A stretch of DNA of 64,000 bases from an uncultured Pelagibacteraceae bacterium (GTDB lineage: Bacteria > Pseudomonadota > Alphaproteobacteria > Pelagibacterales > Pelagibacteraceae), in the NCBI GenBank assembly GCA_902546765.1, contig CACCLG010000005.1:1-64000 (forward strand), read 5' to 3'. A model generated the notes under the pieces. The model ran no database searches. It saw only the letters and a list, made by a program, of their open reading frames with translations, and was not told where the DNA came from. Numbering within the stretch: position 1 is the stretch's first letter; every line of letters begins with the position of its first letter. This document shows positions 55,237 through 64,000 of this stretch, one piece after another. A program made the translations under genes and the position numbers.

Positions 55237-56651
55237 TGGAAAATTTAGAAATAATCTTACCTGAAATATTTTTATCACTAACAATAATGTTCTTGCTTTT
55301 ATTTGGGGTTTTTAAAAATAATAGCTCAAAATTAATATATAATTTAACAACTCTCAGTTTGGTTATACTGTTTGCTTTATTATTAAATCTTTACCAAGTT
55401 TCAGATTTATCAATTTTTAACAATAGTTACAAAGTTGATAGTTTGGCAACATTCATGAAATTATTGACCATTGGGTCTGGGATTTTTGTGATGCTAACTT
55501 CTTCAAAATATATTGAAATAAATAATATTAACAAAATGGAATATCCAATTTTAATATTAAGTTCTATTTTAGGAATGATGGTAATGATCAGTTCAAACGA
55601 TTTAATTGTATTTTATATGGGTCTTGAATTACAATCTTTGGCATTATATGTACTTGCATCTTTTAATAGAGAAAATCTTCTATCTACAGAGTCTGGTCTT
55701 AAATATTTTGTACTTAGCGCTCTGTCATCAGGCTTGTTGCTCTATGGTTGTTCATTAATATATGGTTTCTCAGGATCTACTAATTTTAATATTATTTTAG
55801 AAAACTCAAGCTCAGGTCAATATGGAATTACTTTTGGTATTGTTTTTTTATTAGTTGGATTAGCATTTAAAATCTCTGCAGTTCCATTTCACATGTGGGC
55901 TCCAGATGTTTATCAAGGATCCCCAACTTCAGTAACAACATTTTTTGCAGTACTGCCAAAAATTGCCGCTTTATCGGTTTTTATAAGATTTTTATATGTC
56001 CCATTTGCTGAAATGAACGATCAATGGCAAATGATTATTATATTTTTATCTATTGCATCTATGATTTTTGGAGCAGTAGCTGCAATAGGACAAAAAAATC
56101 TAAAACGACTAATAGCTTACAGCTCAATAGGGCATATGGGATATGCCTTAACTGGTTTGGCCGCTGGAACAAATCAGGGAATACAAGGATCTATAAGCTA
56201 TATTGCAATTTATCTAGTTATGAATTTAGCTTTCTTTAGCTGCATGTTCATGCTTCGAAGAAATAATGAGTATTATGAAAGCATTGAGGATTTATCTGGT
56301 CTTTCCAAAAATCACCCCTTATTATCATTTTCATTATTAATAATATTATTTTCACTTGCAGGTATACCTCCACTTGCAGGTTTTTTTGCAAAATTTTATG
56401 TATTTATGGCTGTAATTGAGCAAAAGATGTATTTTTTAGCAATTGTAGGATTACTGTCTACTGTTATAGCTGCTTTTTATTACTTAAGAATTATAAAAAT
56501 TATATATTTTGATAAAGAAAAAGAAAAATTTGAGACAGACCATCATTTTGGATTAAAGCTTACATTGGCTGTATCAACTATATTTATTTTAGCATACTTT
56601 ATTTATCCCAGCGGCTTAACTGAGATAGTTTCAAAAATAAATATTATTTAA
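55236..56651 (+). CDS. nuoN: NADH-quinone oxidoreductase subunit N
   Basis: This 471-residue antiporter-like subunit (ND2) has YMGLELQSLALYVLASFNR, FKISAVPFHMWAPDVYQGSPTSVT and LKRLIAYSSIGHMGYALTG. It completes complex I. The stop overlaps the birA start by one base, as in other alphaproteobacteria. Confidence 0.95.
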   Translation: MENLEIILPEIFLSLTIMFLLLFGVFKNNSSKLIYNLTTLSLVILFALLLNLYQVSDLSIFNNSYKVDSLATFMKLLTIGSGIFVMLTSSKYIEINNINKMEYPILILSSILGMMVMISSNDLIVFYMGLELQSLALYVLASFNRENLLSTESGLKYFVLSALSSGLLLYGCSLIYGFSGSTNFNIILENSSSGQYGITFGIVFLLVGLAFKISAVPFHMWAPDVYQGSPTSVTTFFAVLPKIAALSVFIRFLYVPFAEMNDQWQMIIIFLSIASMIFGAVAAIGQKNLKRLIAYSSIGHMGYALTGLAAGTNQGIQGSISYIAIYLVMNLAFFSCMFMLRRNNEYYESIEDLSGLSKNHPLLSFSLLIILFSLAGIPPLAGFFAKFYVFMAVIEQKMYFLAIVGLLSTVIAAFYYLRIIKIIYFDKEKEKFETDHHFGLKLTLAVSTIFILAYFIYPSGLTEIVSKINII

Positions 56652-57172
56652 TGAAATTGAAAATATTTCCGTTTAAAAAAGTTAAAAGTACAAATTCTAC
56701 AGCGATAAGATTAATTAATCAGAATATAAAATTTGGTTTAGTAACCTCAGAAAGACAATATAAAGGCAGAGGCCAAGGAACAAATAGGTGGATATCAAAT
56801 TATGGAAATATTTTTTTATCTATTTTTTTTCCTATAAAAAGAAACTTATCTATAAAAAATATAACTAAAATTAATTTAAATGTAGTTAGAAAAGTTATTA
56901 AAAAACATATCAATGAAAAGATAAATATTAAACTTCCAAATGATATATTGATAAATCAATCAAAAATTTGCGGAATACTGCAGGAAATAATTTTTAAAAA
57001 TAATATAAAGTATATAATTATTGGAATTGGGATTAATTTAAATAATAGTCCGATTATATCAAATTATTGTACATCATATCTTAATAAATATAGTAAAAAA
57101 AATATTAAAAAATTAGAACTAATAAAAGAGTTGAAAATAAACTTTGAGAAAAAAATTGAAAACTTTATATAA
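56651..57172 (+). CDS. birA: Biotin-[acetyl-CoA-carboxylase] ligase, short form
   Basis: This 173-residue protein has the catalytic signature GRGQGTNRWISNYGNIFLS near residue 40 and the biotin-site motif KLPNDILINQSKICGILQE. There is no N-terminal DNA-binding domain, so it is a ligase without repressor function. The C-terminal SH3-like domain is also missing or very reduced compared with typical 230 to 260 residue enzymes. It attaches biotin to acetyl-CoA carboxylase. Its position between nuoN and coaX is the alphaproteobacterial norm. Confidence 0.88.
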   Translation: MKLKIFPFKKVKSTNSTAIRLINQNIKFGLVTSERQYKGRGQGTNRWISNYGNIFLSIFFPIKRNLSIKNITKINLNVVRKVIKKHINEKINIKLPNDILINQSKICGILQEIIFKNNIKYIIIGIGINLNNSPIISNYCTSYLNKYSKKNIKKLELIKELKINFEKKIENFI

Positions 57173-57918
57173 TGATTTTAGTAGGCGATATTGGTAACAC
57201 AGATATTAAGATTTCTTTATATAGTAATTATAAAAAATTAATTTTGAAAAAAAGAATGAATCCAATTTTATTAAATTTGAATAAATTAAACTTTCATTTT
57301 AGTTTCTTAAAAAAATATTTAAAAAGTATAGATAAAATTTTATTTTGTTCAGTGGTCCCAAATAAATTTATAAAAATAAAAAAATATTTAGAACAAATTA
57401 CCAATAAAAAATGTTATGAATTAAAAAAACTAAAAATTGATAAATTAATCAAAATTAAAGTAAAAAAAAATCAAATAGGATCTGACAGGCTTGCAAATGC
57501 AATATCAGTTATAGAACCTAATAAAAATTTTATTATTATAGATTTTGGAACAGCAACAACTTTTGATATAGTAATTAATAAAAATTATATCGGGGGTGTT
57601 ATTTCTCCAGGTGTTCAATTGTCACTTGATAATTTAACTAATAGAGCCTCCTTAATTCCTAAAATAAATTTAAAAAAAATTAAAAATGTTATAGGAAAAA
57701 ACACATCTTCTGCGATTTATTCTGGTTTTTATCTTGGTTATAACGGTTTAATTGACAATATAATTAAATTGATTATTAAACAAACTCGAAAAAAATTTAT
57801 GATTGTTTTAACTGGTGGTTTATCTCACTTATTTAAAAATTCAATAAATGGAAAAGTTAAACTAGACAAAGATTTAACAATAAATGGTTTATTGAAAGCA
57901 TCAGATTTAATTAAGTAA
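57172..57918 (+). CDS. coaX: Pantothenate kinase, type III
   Basis: This 248-residue protein of the ASKHA fold begins MILVGDIGNTDIKISLY, with the metal-binding Asp6. It has IIDFGTATTFD near residue 125 followed by GGVISPGVQLSLDNLTNRASLIP, and a C-terminal VLTGGLSHLF. It catalyses the first step of coenzyme A synthesis. It overlaps birA by one base. Confidence 0.92.
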   Translation: MILVGDIGNTDIKISLYSNYKKLILKKRMNPILLNLNKLNFHFSFLKKYLKSIDKILFCSVVPNKFIKIKKYLEQITNKKCYELKKLKIDKLIKIKVKKNQIGSDRLANAISVIEPNKNFIIIDFGTATTFDIVINKNYIGGVISPGVQLSLDNLTNRASLIPKINLKKIKNVIGKNTSSAIYSGFYLGYNGLIDNIIKLIIKQTRKKFMIVLTGGLSHLFKNSINGKVKLDKDLTINGLLKASDLIK

Positions 57919-57923
57919 TAAAA

Positions 57924-59582
57924 ATGAAAGAAGAATTAATTTTTTGTCCTTTAGGTGGATCTGGAGAAATCGGCATGAATATGAACCTCTTTGCTTATGG
58001 TAAAGCAGATAACCAAAAATGGATAATTGTTGATATAGGTGTTACGTTTGCAGATGATACTGTACCTGGCGTAGACTTGATATATCCCGACCCTGGTTTC
58101 ATAGTTGATAAAAGAGATGATTTACTCGGGATAGTTCTGACACATGCACACGAAGATCACATAGGGGCTATAGCGCATATTTGGCCAAAGCTAAAATGTA
58201 AAATTTTTGCAACACCATTTACAGCGGTTCTAATTAATGAAAAATTTAAAGAGAAAAAAATAGATATTTCAGGATATTTAAAAATTGTTCAATTAAACAG
58301 TATATTAAACCTTGATCCATTTAAGATTGAGTTTGTAACTTTGACTCACTCAATTCTTGAGCCAAACGGTCTAAAAATAGAAACACCTGTAGGAAATATA
58401 CTTCATACAGGCGATTGGAAATGTGATCCTGACCCACTGATTGGTGAAAATATAAACTCAAATAGATTAAAAGAAATCGGTAAAGAGGGTGTTCTCGCAA
58501 TGATTTGCGATTCAACAAATGTGTTTAGCGCTGGAAGGGCAGGCTCAGAATTAGATGTAAGAAAAAATATGCTGAAAGTAATGGAAAGACTTGATAAGCG
58601 AATTATTATTACGTCCTTCGCTTCAAATGTAGCAAGAATGGAGACCGCGTTTTATTGTGCAGAAAAGACTGGAAGACAAATTGCTTTAGTTGGAAGATCA
58701 ATGCATAGAATTTATAAAGCTGCAAGACAATGTGGGTATTTAAATAACGTAATTGAACCTCTAGACTCAAGAGACATAAAAAATATATCAAGAGAAAAAA
58801 TTGTTTACTTGTGCACAGGCAGTCAAGGAGAACCTATGGGTGCCATGACTAGAATAGCTAATTATATTCATCCTGACGTATTTATAGAGAGGGGAGATGC
58901 AGTTATTTTTTCATCAAAGATAATTCCTGGTAATGAAAAAAAACTATATAAATTGCATAATCAGTTAGTTAAAGAGGGTATAGAAGTTATTTCTGAGGAT
59001 AGTGAATTTATACATGTATCAGGTCATCCAAATAGAGAAGATTTAAAAGATATGTATAATTGGATTAAACCTAAGTCTGTAATCCCGGTGCACGGCGAAC
59101 ATAGACACATGATAGAACACATAAACTTTGCAAAAGAAATGCAAGTTCCTTATCCAGTTAAAGTAGAAAATGGAGATATTGTAAGACTATATCCAGGTGA
59201 AAAACCAGAGGTTTACGATAAAGCCCCAAGTGGAAAGTTGTATGTTGATGGTAATATTAGTGTTGAAGAAGACGCACAATCAATTAAAGAAAGAAAAAAT
59301 TTATCAGCAAATGGTTTTGTTGAGGCGACAATTTTAATTACCCCGAAGGGAAATATTCACAACAAACCTCTATTAACTTTCAAAGGTTTACCTATTTATG
59401 AAAAAGAAGAATTTCAATATGGTCTAGAGGAGGAAATTGAAAAAACTACAAAAACATTTTCAATGAATAATAAAAAACAGGAAATAAATCTTATTGAGGC
59501 TTTAAAATCAACGTGTAGAAAATATACAAAAGAAAAAACTGGCAAAAGACCCCTCACGAATATAAATTTAGTGAGGATTTAG
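57924..59582 (+). CDS. rnj: Ribonuclease J
   Basis: This 552-residue metallo-beta-lactamase-family nuclease has the zinc motif THAHEDHIGAI at residues 73-83, HTGDWK near 155 and the beta-CASP motifs, with SGHPNRED and VIPVHGEHRHM. It acts in mRNA and rRNA processing as an endo- and 5'-exoribonuclease. The C-terminal domain is about the usual length. Gene order next to coaX and DUF1467 fits alphaproteobacteria. Confidence 0.95.
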   Translation: MKEELIFCPLGGSGEIGMNMNLFAYGKADNQKWIIVDIGVTFADDTVPGVDLIYPDPGFIVDKRDDLLGIVLTHAHEDHIGAIAHIWPKLKCKIFATPFTAVLINEKFKEKKIDISGYLKIVQLNSILNLDPFKIEFVTLTHSILEPNGLKIETPVGNILHTGDWKCDPDPLIGENINSNRLKEIGKEGVLAMICDSTNVFSAGRAGSELDVRKNMLKVMERLDKRIIITSFASNVARMETAFYCAEKTGRQIALVGRSMHRIYKAARQCGYLNNVIEPLDSRDIKNISREKIVYLCTGSQGEPMGAMTRIANYIHPDVFIERGDAVIFSSKIIPGNEKKLYKLHNQLVKEGIEVISEDSEFIHVSGHPNREDLKDMYNWIKPKSVIPVHGEHRHMIEHINFAKEMQVPYPVKVENGDIVRLYPGEKPEVYDKAPSGKLYVDGNISVEEDAQSIKERKNLSANGFVEATILITPKGNIHNKPLLTFKGLPIYEKEEFQYGLEEEIEKTTKTFSMNNKKQEINLIEALKSTCRKYTKEKTGKRPLTNINLVRI

Positions 59583-59828
59583 TTGAGTATTACAGGATCA
59601 CTAGTAGTTTTTGTTTGTTTATGGTGGATTATATTTTTCGCAATTCTGCCAATTGATGTAAATAGGGAAAAAAAAGAAAATATAGAGGGTGTTGATCCTG
59701 GAGCTCCTGAAAACCCAAAAATTTTAAAAAAAATTGGTTATTCTACTTTGATTACATCAATTATATTTATAATCATTTATTTATTAGTAAAATATGAATA
59801 TTTTAATTTAAGAAACTTTATCAACTAA
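59583..59828 (+). CDS. DUF1467-family small membrane protein
   Basis: This 81-residue protein starts with TTG right after the rnj stop. It has two hydrophobic segments (LVVFVCLWWIIFFAILPIDV and LITSIIFIIIYLLV) with the family motif NREKKENIEGVDPGAPENP between them. Function is unknown; it is a fixed neighbour of rnj and proS in alphaproteobacteria. It shares one base with proS. Confidence 0.9.
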   Translation: MSITGSLVVFVCLWWIIFFAILPIDVNREKKENIEGVDPGAPENPKILKKIGYSTLITSIIFIIIYLLVKYEYFNLRNFIN

Positions 59829-61156
59829 TGTATTTTTCAAAATCATTTATTCCAATTCTAAAAAATAATCCCACAGAGGCTAAAATAAAATCTCATCAAT
59901 TAATGTTAAGAGTAGGAATGATCAAACAGTCCTCTGCTGGAATTTACTCATGGTTACCATTGGGCTTTAAAGTGATGAAAAAAATTGAACAAACTGTAAG
60001 AGAAGAACAAGATAGAGTTGGTGTGCAAGAAATATTGATGCCAACAATTCAATCATCAGAAATCTGGAAAGAAAGTGGTCGTTACGATGATTATGGAGAA
60101 GAAATGTTACGTATAAAAGATCGTCAAAACAGAGAAATGCTTTACGGACCTACAAATGAAGAACTAGTGACTGAAATTTTTAGATCTAGTATTAAATCAT
60201 ATAAATCTCTTCCACAGTTACTCTACCATATTCAATGGAAATTTAGAGATGAACTGCGTCCAAGATTTGGAATTATGAGATGCAGAGAGTTTTACATGAA
60301 AGATGCTTACTCATTTGATTTGACAGATGATGATGCATTATTTTCTTACAATAAATTTTTTCTTTCCTATCTAAGAACCTTCAAAAGATTGAACTTATCA
60401 GCTATACCAATGGCAGCTGACACTGGACCTATTGGAGGAAATTTATCACATGAATTTATTATATTAGCCGAAACAGGTGAGAGTAAAATTTATACAGATA
60501 AAAGAATTTTTGAAGTTGATAGTGAAATTACTAAAGTTGAAAAAAATTCATTAAATATATTAAGAGAAGAGTATGAAAAATACTATGCAGTGACAGACGA
60601 AAAATTTGACAAAGATGAGTTTGAAAAAAAAGTTTCAGAAAACCAGAGAATTAATACCAAAGGGATTGAAGTAGGGCACATATTTTATTTTGGAGATAAA
60701 TATTCAAAGCCAATGAATGCAGCAGTTGATTTTAATGGAAAAAAAGAATTTGTTAAAATGGGGTCTTATGGAATAGGTGTATCAAGATTAGTAGGTGCCA
60801 TAATTGAGGCAAAATACGATGATAAAAGTGAAATTATGAAATGGCCAATCTCAGTTGCTCCATATGACTGTGCAATATTACCAATGATAAATAAAAATGA
60901 TAGTTCTAATTTAGAAAAATCAAATAAAATTTTAGAACATTTTTATAAAAATAATATAGATACCATTATTGATGATACCGATGAAAATATTTCAGCAAAG
61001 ATAAAAAAATTTAATTTAATTGGTATTCCATTTCAATTGATATTGGGAAAAAAATCAGAAGGAGATACTTTTGAATTTAGAGAAGTTGGAAAAGAAATAC
61101 AAAATTTGAAAATTGAAGAAATAATTACTCAAATAAAAAAAGCAAAATCAAATTGA
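59828..61156 (+). CDS. proS: Prolyl-tRNA synthetase, short form
   Basis: This 442-residue class II synthetase has motif 2 in FRDELRPRFGIMRCREFYMKDAY, the MAADTGPIGGNLSHEFI segment and motif 3 in GSYGIGVSRLVGAII. The editing insertion of E. coli-type enzymes is missing, as is normal for alphaproteobacterial ProRS. The C-terminal anticodon domain is present. Stop overlaps the TTG start of lolC. Confidence 0.95.
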   Translation: MYFSKSFIPILKNNPTEAKIKSHQLMLRVGMIKQSSAGIYSWLPLGFKVMKKIEQTVREEQDRVGVQEILMPTIQSSEIWKESGRYDDYGEEMLRIKDRQNREMLYGPTNEELVTEIFRSSIKSYKSLPQLLYHIQWKFRDELRPRFGIMRCREFYMKDAYSFDLTDDDALFSYNKFFLSYLRTFKRLNLSAIPMAADTGPIGGNLSHEFIILAETGESKIYTDKRIFEVDSEITKVEKNSLNILREEYEKYYAVTDEKFDKDEFEKKVSENQRINTKGIEVGHIFYFGDKYSKPMNAAVDFNGKKEFVKMGSYGIGVSRLVGAIIEAKYDDKSEIMKWPISVAPYDCAILPMINKNDSSNLEKSNKILEHFYKNNIDTIIDDTDENISAKIKKFNLIGIPFQLILGKKSEGDTFEFREVGKEIQNLKIEEIITQIKKAKSN

Positions 61157-62382
61157 TAAATAAGCTAGAAAAAGAAATAATCTTTAGATTTCTTAAAAGT
61201 AGGAAAAAAGATAGTTTTTTAAATTTAATCTCAATTTTTTCATTTATAGGCATTACATTAGGTGTGGCTGTTTTAATTATAGTTATGTCGGTAATGAATG
61301 GATTTAGAACTGAATTAATAAACAAACTAGTTGGTTTCAATGCACATGCAGTTGTTAAATCTTATGACAAAAAACTAAAAATTGATTTTGACATAACCAA
61401 AAATATCTCAAATGAGATAGATAATATTATTTTAAGCAACGATGGTGAAGCCGTTATACTTAATAAAAACTCAACAAAAGGAGTTTTATTAAAAGGTTTT
61501 TTATCAAAAGATTTTTCTAAACTTTATGTTTTACAAAATGAAAATTTTTTTGGATTAAAAACATTAAATAAAAATGAAATATCAATCGGAAAAGATTTAA
61601 GTATTAATTTAAATTTAGATATTGGTGATAAAATAACAATAATGTCACCTGTAGGTGTTCAGACTTTAGTTGGCAGTCTTCCTAAACAAGAAGTATTTAA
61701 GATTACATCAATATATGACAGTGGTTTATCTGATTATAATGAAAATGTTGCTTATATAAACCTCGAAACTTTAGAGGATTTATTTGATAAAAATGAAAAT
61801 CAAAGATTTTTAGAATTTTATTTTAAAAACCCTCAGGAAGTAGATGGCCTAAAAAATAAATTATCAAATATATACGATGAAGAATATGTTTATACTTGGG
61901 CTGATTTGAATTCTTCATTATTTTCTGCTTTAAAAGTTGAAAGAAATGTGATGTTTATTATTTTATCACTAATAATTATCGTAGCGGCATTCAATATTAT
62001 ATCTGGCTTAACGATTTTAGTTAAAAATAAAACAAGAGATATTGGCATATTAAAATCAATAGGAGTTCAAAATTCTTCAATAAAAAAAATATTTTTCATG
62101 ATTGGTTTTATAATTGGCACCTCCGCTACTGTCTTTGGTGTTATTATTGGTACTTTATTCTCGATTTATGTAGAAAATATCCGAAGTTTTATTAGTGAAA
62201 TTTTTAATATCACTTTATTCCCAGAAGAAATTTATTTTTTAAGTAAAATGCCATCTGAAATTGATCCTCAATCTATTATTTTAATTTCTTTTTGCTCAAT
62301 TATCTCAACAGTAATTGTATCAATTTTTCCTGCCACACAGGCAGCTAAATTAGATGCAGTCAAAACTTTAAAATATGAGTAA
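61153..62382 (+). CDS. lolC: Lipoprotein-releasing ABC transporter permease
   Basis: This 409-residue protein starts with TTG overlapping the proS stop. It has one N-terminal span (ISIFSFIGITLGVAVLIIVM), a periplasmic MacB-like domain of about 210 residues, and three C-terminal spans including ILKSIGVQNSSIKKIFFMIG. It transfers outer-membrane lipoproteins from the inner membrane to LolA. A single LolC/E permease is paired with LolD, so it probably works as a homodimer instead of the LolC-LolE heterodimer of E. coli. Confidence 0.9.
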   Translation: MINKLEKEIIFRFLKSRKKDSFLNLISIFSFIGITLGVAVLIIVMSVMNGFRTELINKLVGFNAHAVVKSYDKKLKIDFDITKNISNEIDNIILSNDGEAVILNKNSTKGVLLKGFLSKDFSKLYVLQNENFFGLKTLNKNEISIGKDLSINLNLDIGDKITIMSPVGVQTLVGSLPKQEVFKITSIYDSGLSDYNENVAYINLETLEDLFDKNENQRFLEFYFKNPQEVDGLKNKLSNIYDEEYVYTWADLNSSLFSALKVERNVMFIILSLIIIVAAFNIISGLTILVKNKTRDIGILKSIGVQNSSIKKIFFMIGFIIGTSATVFGVIIGTLFSIYVENIRSFISEIFNITLFPEEIYFLSKMPSEIDPQSIILISFCSIISTVIVSIFPATQAAKLDAVKTLKYE

Positions 62383-63061
62383 ATCAATTGTATTAAAAAA
62401 TATTGGAAAAAAATATTTCTCACACACTAATATAAAAGTTTTAAATGACATTAGTTTTACTTTTGAAAAAGGTAAAATTTATTCCTTAGTTGGTCCTTCC
62501 GGCTCAGGCAAATCAACATTTTTGAATTTACTGTCTTTAATTGACCAACCAAATTCAGGATCGATTGAAATCTTAGGTAAAAAAATTGATTTTTCAGAAA
62601 AAGTAGAAAATGATAAAATTAGATCTGAAAAAATTGGGATAATTTATCAGGATAAAAATCTGTTAAATGATTTTACTGCTTTAGAAAATATTTATTTACC
62701 AAAATTATTATTAACCAATGATAAAAAAAACTCGATTGAGGAAGCTAAAAAAATTAGTAAAAAAGTTAATTTAATCTCAAGATTAAATCATTATCCATCA
62801 GAATTATCAGGTGGAGAGATTCAGAGAGTTGCTATATCTAGAGCTTTAATCAATGAACCCGAAATAATATTAGCAGATGAACCAACGGGAAGCTTAGATT
62901 TTGATAATGCTAAACAAATATTTAAAATTTTACTTAACTTAAAAAATAAAAATAGAGTTATAATTTTTGCAACTCATAATAGATATTTTGCAAATATGGC
63001 AGATTGTAAATTGCAAATGATAAATGGTAAGATAAAACTTAGCAATGCAAGAGTCGATTAG
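62375..63061 (+). CDS. lolD: Lipoprotein-releasing ABC transporter ATPase
   Basis: This 228-residue ABC ATPase has Walker A GPSGSGKS at residues 40-47, signature LSGGEIQRVAISRA and Walker B IILADEPTG. It powers LolC. It overlaps lolC by 8 bases and dnaE by 17, and this order is conserved in alphaproteobacteria. Confidence 0.93.
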   Translation: MSKSIVLKNIGKKYFSHTNIKVLNDISFTFEKGKIYSLVGPSGSGKSTFLNLLSLIDQPNSGSIEILGKKIDFSEKVENDKIRSEKIGIIYQDKNLLNDFTALENIYLPKLLLTNDKKNSIEEAKKISKKVNLISRLNHYPSELSGGEIQRVAISRALINEPEIILADEPTGSLDFDNAKQIFKILLNLKNKNRVIIFATHNRYFANMADCKLQMINGKIKLSNARVD

Positions 63062-64000
63062 CAAAACATTTAATCATTTCAAAATACATACACAATATTC
63101 TATTTGCGAAGGTGCCGCTAAAATAGACTTGCTTAAAGAATATTGTAAATTAAACAAAGTACAATCCTTAGGAATATCTGACACAGCAAATTTATGCGGA
63201 GCCCTAGAATTTTCTGAGAGCATGTCGTCTGTTGGTACCCAGCCAATAATAGGTACTCAAATTAACTTTAAATATAAAGACTATTATGGATTTATTCCTT
63301 TAATAGCTAAAAATTATATTGGCTATAAAAACATAATCGAATTATCTTCAAAATCTTATCTAGAAAATGACTCCTTAAATGATCCACATTGTAAATTTGA
63401 AGATTTAATACATTTTAATGAAGGTATTATCATCCTCTCAGGATCAATTACCTCATTATCAGGAAATCTTTTTAACAAAGGATTATTCGAGGAATTAAGT
63501 AGTATTTATAAAACTCTTTCAGAAAAATTTGCTGACAATTTTTATATAGAAATACAAAGACACAATGATGCTAATGAAAAACAATTTGAAAGTTATAATT
63601 TAGAGCAATCTAAAAATTTGAATTTATCAATCATTGCCTCTAACGAAGTTTTTTATATTGATAAATCAATGCATGAAGCTCATGACGCTTTAATGTGTAT
63701 TGGACAAAAAACATATGTCAATGATGTTAATAGAAATAGGCTTTCTAATAATCACTACTTAAAAGGTTCTGATGAAATGATAGAATTGTTTAAAGATCTT
63801 CCAGAGGCACTTGAAAATAATTTTAGTCTTCCTTACAGATGTAATTATAGACCTTTGCCATCAAAGCCAATTTTGCCAAATATTTCTGATAATAATATTG
63901 ATACAAACCAAGCACTACTAAGTGAATCCTTAAATGGTCTAAAAGAAAAATTTGAAAAAATTTTTAATACAAATGAAACTGAATTTAATACTAATAATGA
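63045..64000 (+). CDS. dnaE: DNA polymerase III alpha subunit, N-terminal part
   Basis: An open frame begins with ATG at 63045 inside the lolD 3' end and stays open to the window edge, giving about 318 residues. The product has the PHP domain start FKIHTQYSICEGAAKIDLLKEY and continues with typical DnaE segments such as GISDTANLCGALEF, SVGTQPIIGTQI and EIQRHNDANEKQFE. It is the replicative polymerase catalytic subunit; the polymerase core lies outside the window. Confidence 0.92.
   Translation, partial: MQESISKTFNHFKIHTQYSICEGAAKIDLLKEYCKLNKVQSLGISDTANLCGALEFSESMSSVGTQPIIGTQINFKYKDYYGFIPLIAKNYIGYKNIIELSSKSYLENDSLNDPHCKFEDLIHFNEGIIILSGSITSLSGNLFNKGLFEELSSIYKTLSEKFADNFYIEIQRHNDANEKQFESYNLEQSKNLNLSIIASNEVFYIDKSMHEAHDALMCIGQKTYVNDVNRNRLSNNHYLKGSDEMIELFKDLPEALENNFSLPYRCNYRPLPSKPILPNISDNNIDTNQALLSESLNGLKEKFEKIFNTNETEFNTNN

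Noticed and set aside
1-64000. Mobile elements, prophage, CRISPR arrays and defence islands
   Set aside because: No transposase, integrase, phage structural gene, cas gene or regular repeat array was seen on either strand.

Overview
The window is a gene-dense, strongly AT-rich chromosomal segment of a streamlined marine alphaproteobacterium, almost certainly of the SAR11 clade (Pelagibacterales). The reasons are the base composition, very short or overlapping intergenic gaps, an aprA-linked sulfonate locus, TRAP transporters, and the alphaproteobacterial order nuoA-N, birA, coaX, rnj, DUF1467, proS, lolC, lolD, dnaE. This assignment comes from recognised families and gene order, not from a database search. 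No insertion sequence, prophage, CRISPR array or rRNA was seen. Three tRNAs (Leu, Val, Asp) are present.

1-9.5 kb is a sulfonate and sulfite region. It holds the end of aprA (APS reductase), a small soluble protein, a 47-residue membrane peptide, a TauE/SafE exporter, a YeiH-type exporter, suyAB (sulfolactate sulfo-lyase) and xsc (sulfoacetaldehyde acetyltransferase). A tightly coupled trio follows: an FAD oxidoreductase, a small membrane-anchored protein and an aminotransferase. Together they suggest that C2 and C3 sulfonates are split to carbon fragments plus sulfite, which is oxidised through APS reductase or exported. 9.46-9.80 kb is non-coding, with tandem terminator-like hairpins and further dyads.

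9.8-36.4 kb is mixed metabolism. It contains a photolyase with small uncharacterised proteins, glutamate dehydrogenase, a DMT permease, an ICL/PEP-mutase enzyme, DhaK/DhaL, a SOUL protein, a creatinase-like M24 protein with an FAH-family neighbour, an M23 peptidase, SDR/TerC/GMC genes, a complete tripartite TRAP transporter, an NCS1 permease and a second SDR. It also contains a divergent locus with an Anbu proteasome-like protease, a membrane-anchored TAXI binding protein and a circularly permuted ATP-grasp enzyme. YbgC, a family-5 uracil-DNA glycosylase, a histidine phosphatase and several very small proteins follow.

36.5-42.7 kb is a proteostasis block: tRNA-Leu, tig, clpP, clpX, lon, tRNA-Val and tRNA-Asp. 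42.8-56.7 kb is the complete 14-gene complex I operon nuoA-N without insertions. 56.7-64 kb is the conserved tail birA, coaX, rnj, DUF1467, proS, lolC, lolD and the 5' part of dnaE, which runs off the window.

The parts most worth a second look are the sulfonate island with its unassigned feeder enzymes, the reduced Anbu/ATP-grasp locus paired with an orphan TAXI protein, the creatinase-like M24 protein that has lost all metal ligands, and a set of uncharacterised small proteins.
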